A stretch of DNA of 6,732 nucleotides from CAXXOK01 sp035399245 (GTDB taxonomy: Bacteria > Bacillota > Clostridia > Christensenellales > Aristaeellaceae): assembly GCA_035399245.1 (NCBI GenBank), contig DAOPIR010000164.1:1-6732 (forward strand). Direction: 5' to 3'. Shown here piece after piece: positions 5,407 through 6,732 of the stretch. The notes under the pieces were generated by a model, which was given only the letters and a program-made list of their open reading frames with translations, did no database searches and was not told where the DNA came from. The translations under genes and the position numbers were made by a program. Positions within the stretch are counted from its first letter, which is position 1. Each line of letters opens with the position of its first letter.

Positions 5407-6060
5407 GCTGTTTTCTTTGCGCTTGCGTTCGTTATAACCGGCTGGATTTTCGTGCCGATCCGCCAGCGTCTGGTACGGCTGCATCAAGCTTCCAGTATTT
5501 GCCACGATGGCGAATACGTTTTCGAGATCATGCTTTTTTCAATCACTTTTTTCGGTCGTGAAGGTACTTTCATCCTGTTTTGCTTCCCTACGCCATACGG
5601 GGCAATACGGCGGAAGCGGAGGGTACCGGCTGCCGCGGCATAGAACAATGCCGGATATAAAACACTTTGCGCATCATATCCGCTTTCGGCGGACATATTG
5701 TTGCGTACTGCGTATTATAATATGATAGGATTTGCAATTTGGCAATAGCCACCGATAATGCCCGCCTGACCGATTTTCATACGAATAGTCCGAAAACGAT
5801 TGATTTGTTATCACACAACAGGAAGAAAATAAATTTTTCTTTGATTTTTCTGCTTTTTTTCTGGAATCGGTGTTTAGGGAAGGTAAATGGTAGTATTTAC
5901 ATCCTTTATATAGCCTTGTTTCCGGTCGTTTTCCCCTGCGCCGTCCGGGCCGCGCATAGCCCGCTGATGTGCCCGCACACATTGTTTGTATTGCACTAAT
6001 ATTTATTTTGCTTTATGTTTATTTTGTATATTTTTACCCGCCTGTCTCTTTGACGGTGTG
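5407..6060. other. Gap between divergent lacI and solute-binding-protein genes, no supported gene
   Basis: About 650 bp hold only short open frames without good ribosome sites, family resemblance or conserved motifs. The right part (5740-6060) is rich in AT with T tracts; the left part is mixed. Two extra copies of CGTTTTCG/CGAAAACG (5517-5524, 5791-5798), a near copy CGTTTTCC (5927-5934), the palindrome TGCCGCGGCA (5631-5640) and a small inverted repeat GTAAAT/ATTTAC (5883-5900) are the only structure seen. No tRNA, riboswitch or insertion-sequence ends were recognised. Confidence 0.6.
5717..5745 (-). promoter_or_regulatory. Possible upstream minus-strand promoter
   Basis: TTGCCA (5740-5745) and TATTAT (5717-5722) are spaced by 17 bp. 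It could be a distal start for lacI (leader of about 390 nt) or for an unrecognised RNA. The surrounding sequence is AT-rich, so chance is a real possibility. Confidence 0.25.
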
Positions 6061-6089
6061 TTGACAAAAAGCAACAAAAATAATATAGT
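6061..6089 (+). promoter_or_regulatory. Promoter of the solute-binding-protein gene
   Basis: A perfect TTGACA (6061-6066) and TATAGT (6084-6089) are 17 bp apart in an A-rich stretch. TGTTG (6059-6063) and CAACA (6072-6076) form a small inverted repeat over the -35 that a repressor could use. Transcription should start near 6096. Confidence 0.8.
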
Positions 6090-6095
6090 ATGTTT

Positions 6096-6295
6096 AGCTA
6101 ATTAGTCGGAAGTTCAACCCTATTGGTGCCCGTATCCGCGAAATATTGTTTGATCAGAAGAGATGGTGTTAAATCTGAGCCATAAGCACGAAATCAGTAG
6201 GCAAAGGATATCGCATCTCACGGCAATTTTCGAAAAACGGACTCCGTATGGTTTGAAGCCAACGACTATCTAGAACTAAAATTGGAGGGAAAATT
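6096..6295 (+). promoter_or_regulatory. 200-nt 5' leader of the solute-binding-protein gene
   Basis: The leader is long for a transport gene. It contains the palindromes CTAATTAG (6098-6105) and TTTTCGAAAA (6227-6236), and GAGATG (6160-6165) complementary to CATCTC (6214-6219). I recognise no known riboswitch. Two short stretches read like pieces of an XRE-type HTH in different frames, so it could also contain the remains of a gene. Confidence 0.4.
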
Positions 6296-6732
6296 ATGAA
6301 AAAGGCACTCGCGGTTCTCTTGGGAATCACTCTGTTGCTCGTCGGCCTGGTAGGCACGGCGGCGGCGGAAGACAAAACAGTCATCAATCTGTGGACATTC
6401 ACCACCGAAGTTCCGGGCATGGTGGACAAGTTCCTCGAAATGAACCCTGACTTCGCTGCCAAGTATGATGTCGTCAGCACGGTCATCGCAACCACCAACG
6501 GTGAATATCAGCCTGCATTGGATGCGGCGCTGGTTGCCGGCGGCGACGATGCCCCCGACTTCTACACTGCAGAATCTGCATTCGTGCTGAAGTACACCCA
6601 GGGCGATGCATACAGCTATGCCGCTCCCTATGCGGACCTGGGCATTGATGTAGCAGCCGAGCTGGAAGCAGCCGACATCGCGCAGTACACCGTGGATATC
6701 GGCACCAATCCCGATGGCGACCTGGTTGCCCT
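6296..6732 (+). CDS. Extracellular solute-binding protein (family 1, sugar-type ABC importer), N-terminal part
   Basis: The 145 visible residues start with an export signal: KK, a hydrophobic core ALAVLLGITLLLVGLVG, and a TAAAED region with an AXA-type signal peptidase I site near residue 24. The mature part begins TVINLWTFTTEVPGMVDKF, the usual opening strand (INLWTF) of family 1 carbohydrate-binding proteins, and continues with NGEYQPALDAALVAGGDDAPDFYTAESAFVLKY, where the APD motif before an aromatic residue is typical. The rest of a protein of about 400-450 aa lies past the right edge. The ATG at 6296-6298 has GGAGGG 6 nt upstream (6284-6289). No lipobox cysteine is present, unlike most Gram-positive binding proteins. 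Permease genes probably follow. The divergent LacI regulator supports sugar uptake, but the exact sugar is unknown. Confidence 0.88.
   Translation, partial: MKKALAVLLGITLLLVGLVGTAAAEDKTVINLWTFTTEVPGMVDKFLEMNPDFAAKYDVVSTVIATTNGEYQPALDAALVAGGDDAPDFYTAESAFVLKYTQGDAYSYAAPYADLGIDVAAELEAADIAQYTVDIGTNPDGDLVA

Noticed and set aside
5360..5540. Minus-strand frame reading ENVFAIVANTGSLMQPYQ and ending near the lacI promoter
   Set aside because: It has no convincing start or ribosome site and no recognised family; a stop lies just upstream. A gene fragment cannot be excluded but is unsupported.
5392..5643. 83-codon + strand frame with a hydrophobic stretch
   Set aside because: No ribosome site, an odd TTG start overlapping the putative lacI promoter, and a low-complexity end argue against a gene.
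5674..5982. 102-codon minus-strand frame in the lacI/solute-binding-protein gap
   Set aside because: No ribosome site, irregular composition and no motif.
6169..6498. 109-codon minus-strand frame over the start of the solute-binding-protein gene
   Set aside because: It is antisense to a gene with a signal peptide, a ribosome site and a family-typical N-terminus.
1..6732. CRISPR arrays, insertion sequences, integrase or phage genes
   Set aside because: No regularly spaced direct repeats, transposase motifs or terminal inverted repeats with target duplications were seen.

Overview
The window looks like a chromosomal segment of a moderately GC-rich Firmicute, most likely a Clostridia-class gut-type anaerobe. 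The reasons are the S10 and EF-Tu sequences, consensus sigma-A-type promoters (TTGACA/TATAAT-like, 16-17 bp spacers), strong GGAGG ribosome binding sites, and the pairing of a LacI regulator with a family 1 sugar-binding protein. The genus cannot be fixed from the sequence alone.

Layout, from the right end. At 6296-6732 (+) lies the start of an extracellular solute-binding protein of a sugar-type ABC importer, cut off by the window edge. It has a near-consensus promoter at 6061-6089 and a leader of about 200 nt. Divergent from it is a LacI-family repressor (4300-5316, -). The roughly 980 bp between the two genes holds the promoters, three copies of CGTTTTCG/CGAAAACG, and no convincing gene. 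This is probably a sugar-uptake locus with its local regulator.

Middle. A strong minus-strand promoter (4173-4201) drives tRNA-Gly(CCC) (4069-4142) and then tuf (EF-Tu, 2789-4003), ending in a clear intrinsic terminator (2734-2761). The pair resembles the tRNA-tufB arrangement more than the usual fusA-tuf one, because no fusA precedes tuf.

Left. Three accessory genes on the minus strand lie between tuf and rpsJ. Two form a tightly coupled pair: a 66-aa XRE regulator with a TTG start, and a 144-aa membrane protein with four predicted spans. Their promoter carries GGAAAGC repeats that look like an autoregulatory operator. The third is a 12-span MFS transporter with its own promoter. Finally, rpsJ (ribosomal protein S10, cut by the left edge) is read from a consensus promoter (459-487) through a roughly 260-nt leader with a series of hairpins, which suggests an uncharacterised leader control of the S10 operon.

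All genes except the solute-binding protein are on the minus strand. The most interesting points are the structured rpsJ leader, the accessory genes inserted at the tuf/rpsJ junction, the XRE operator, and the candidate operators in the lacI/solute-binding-protein gap.
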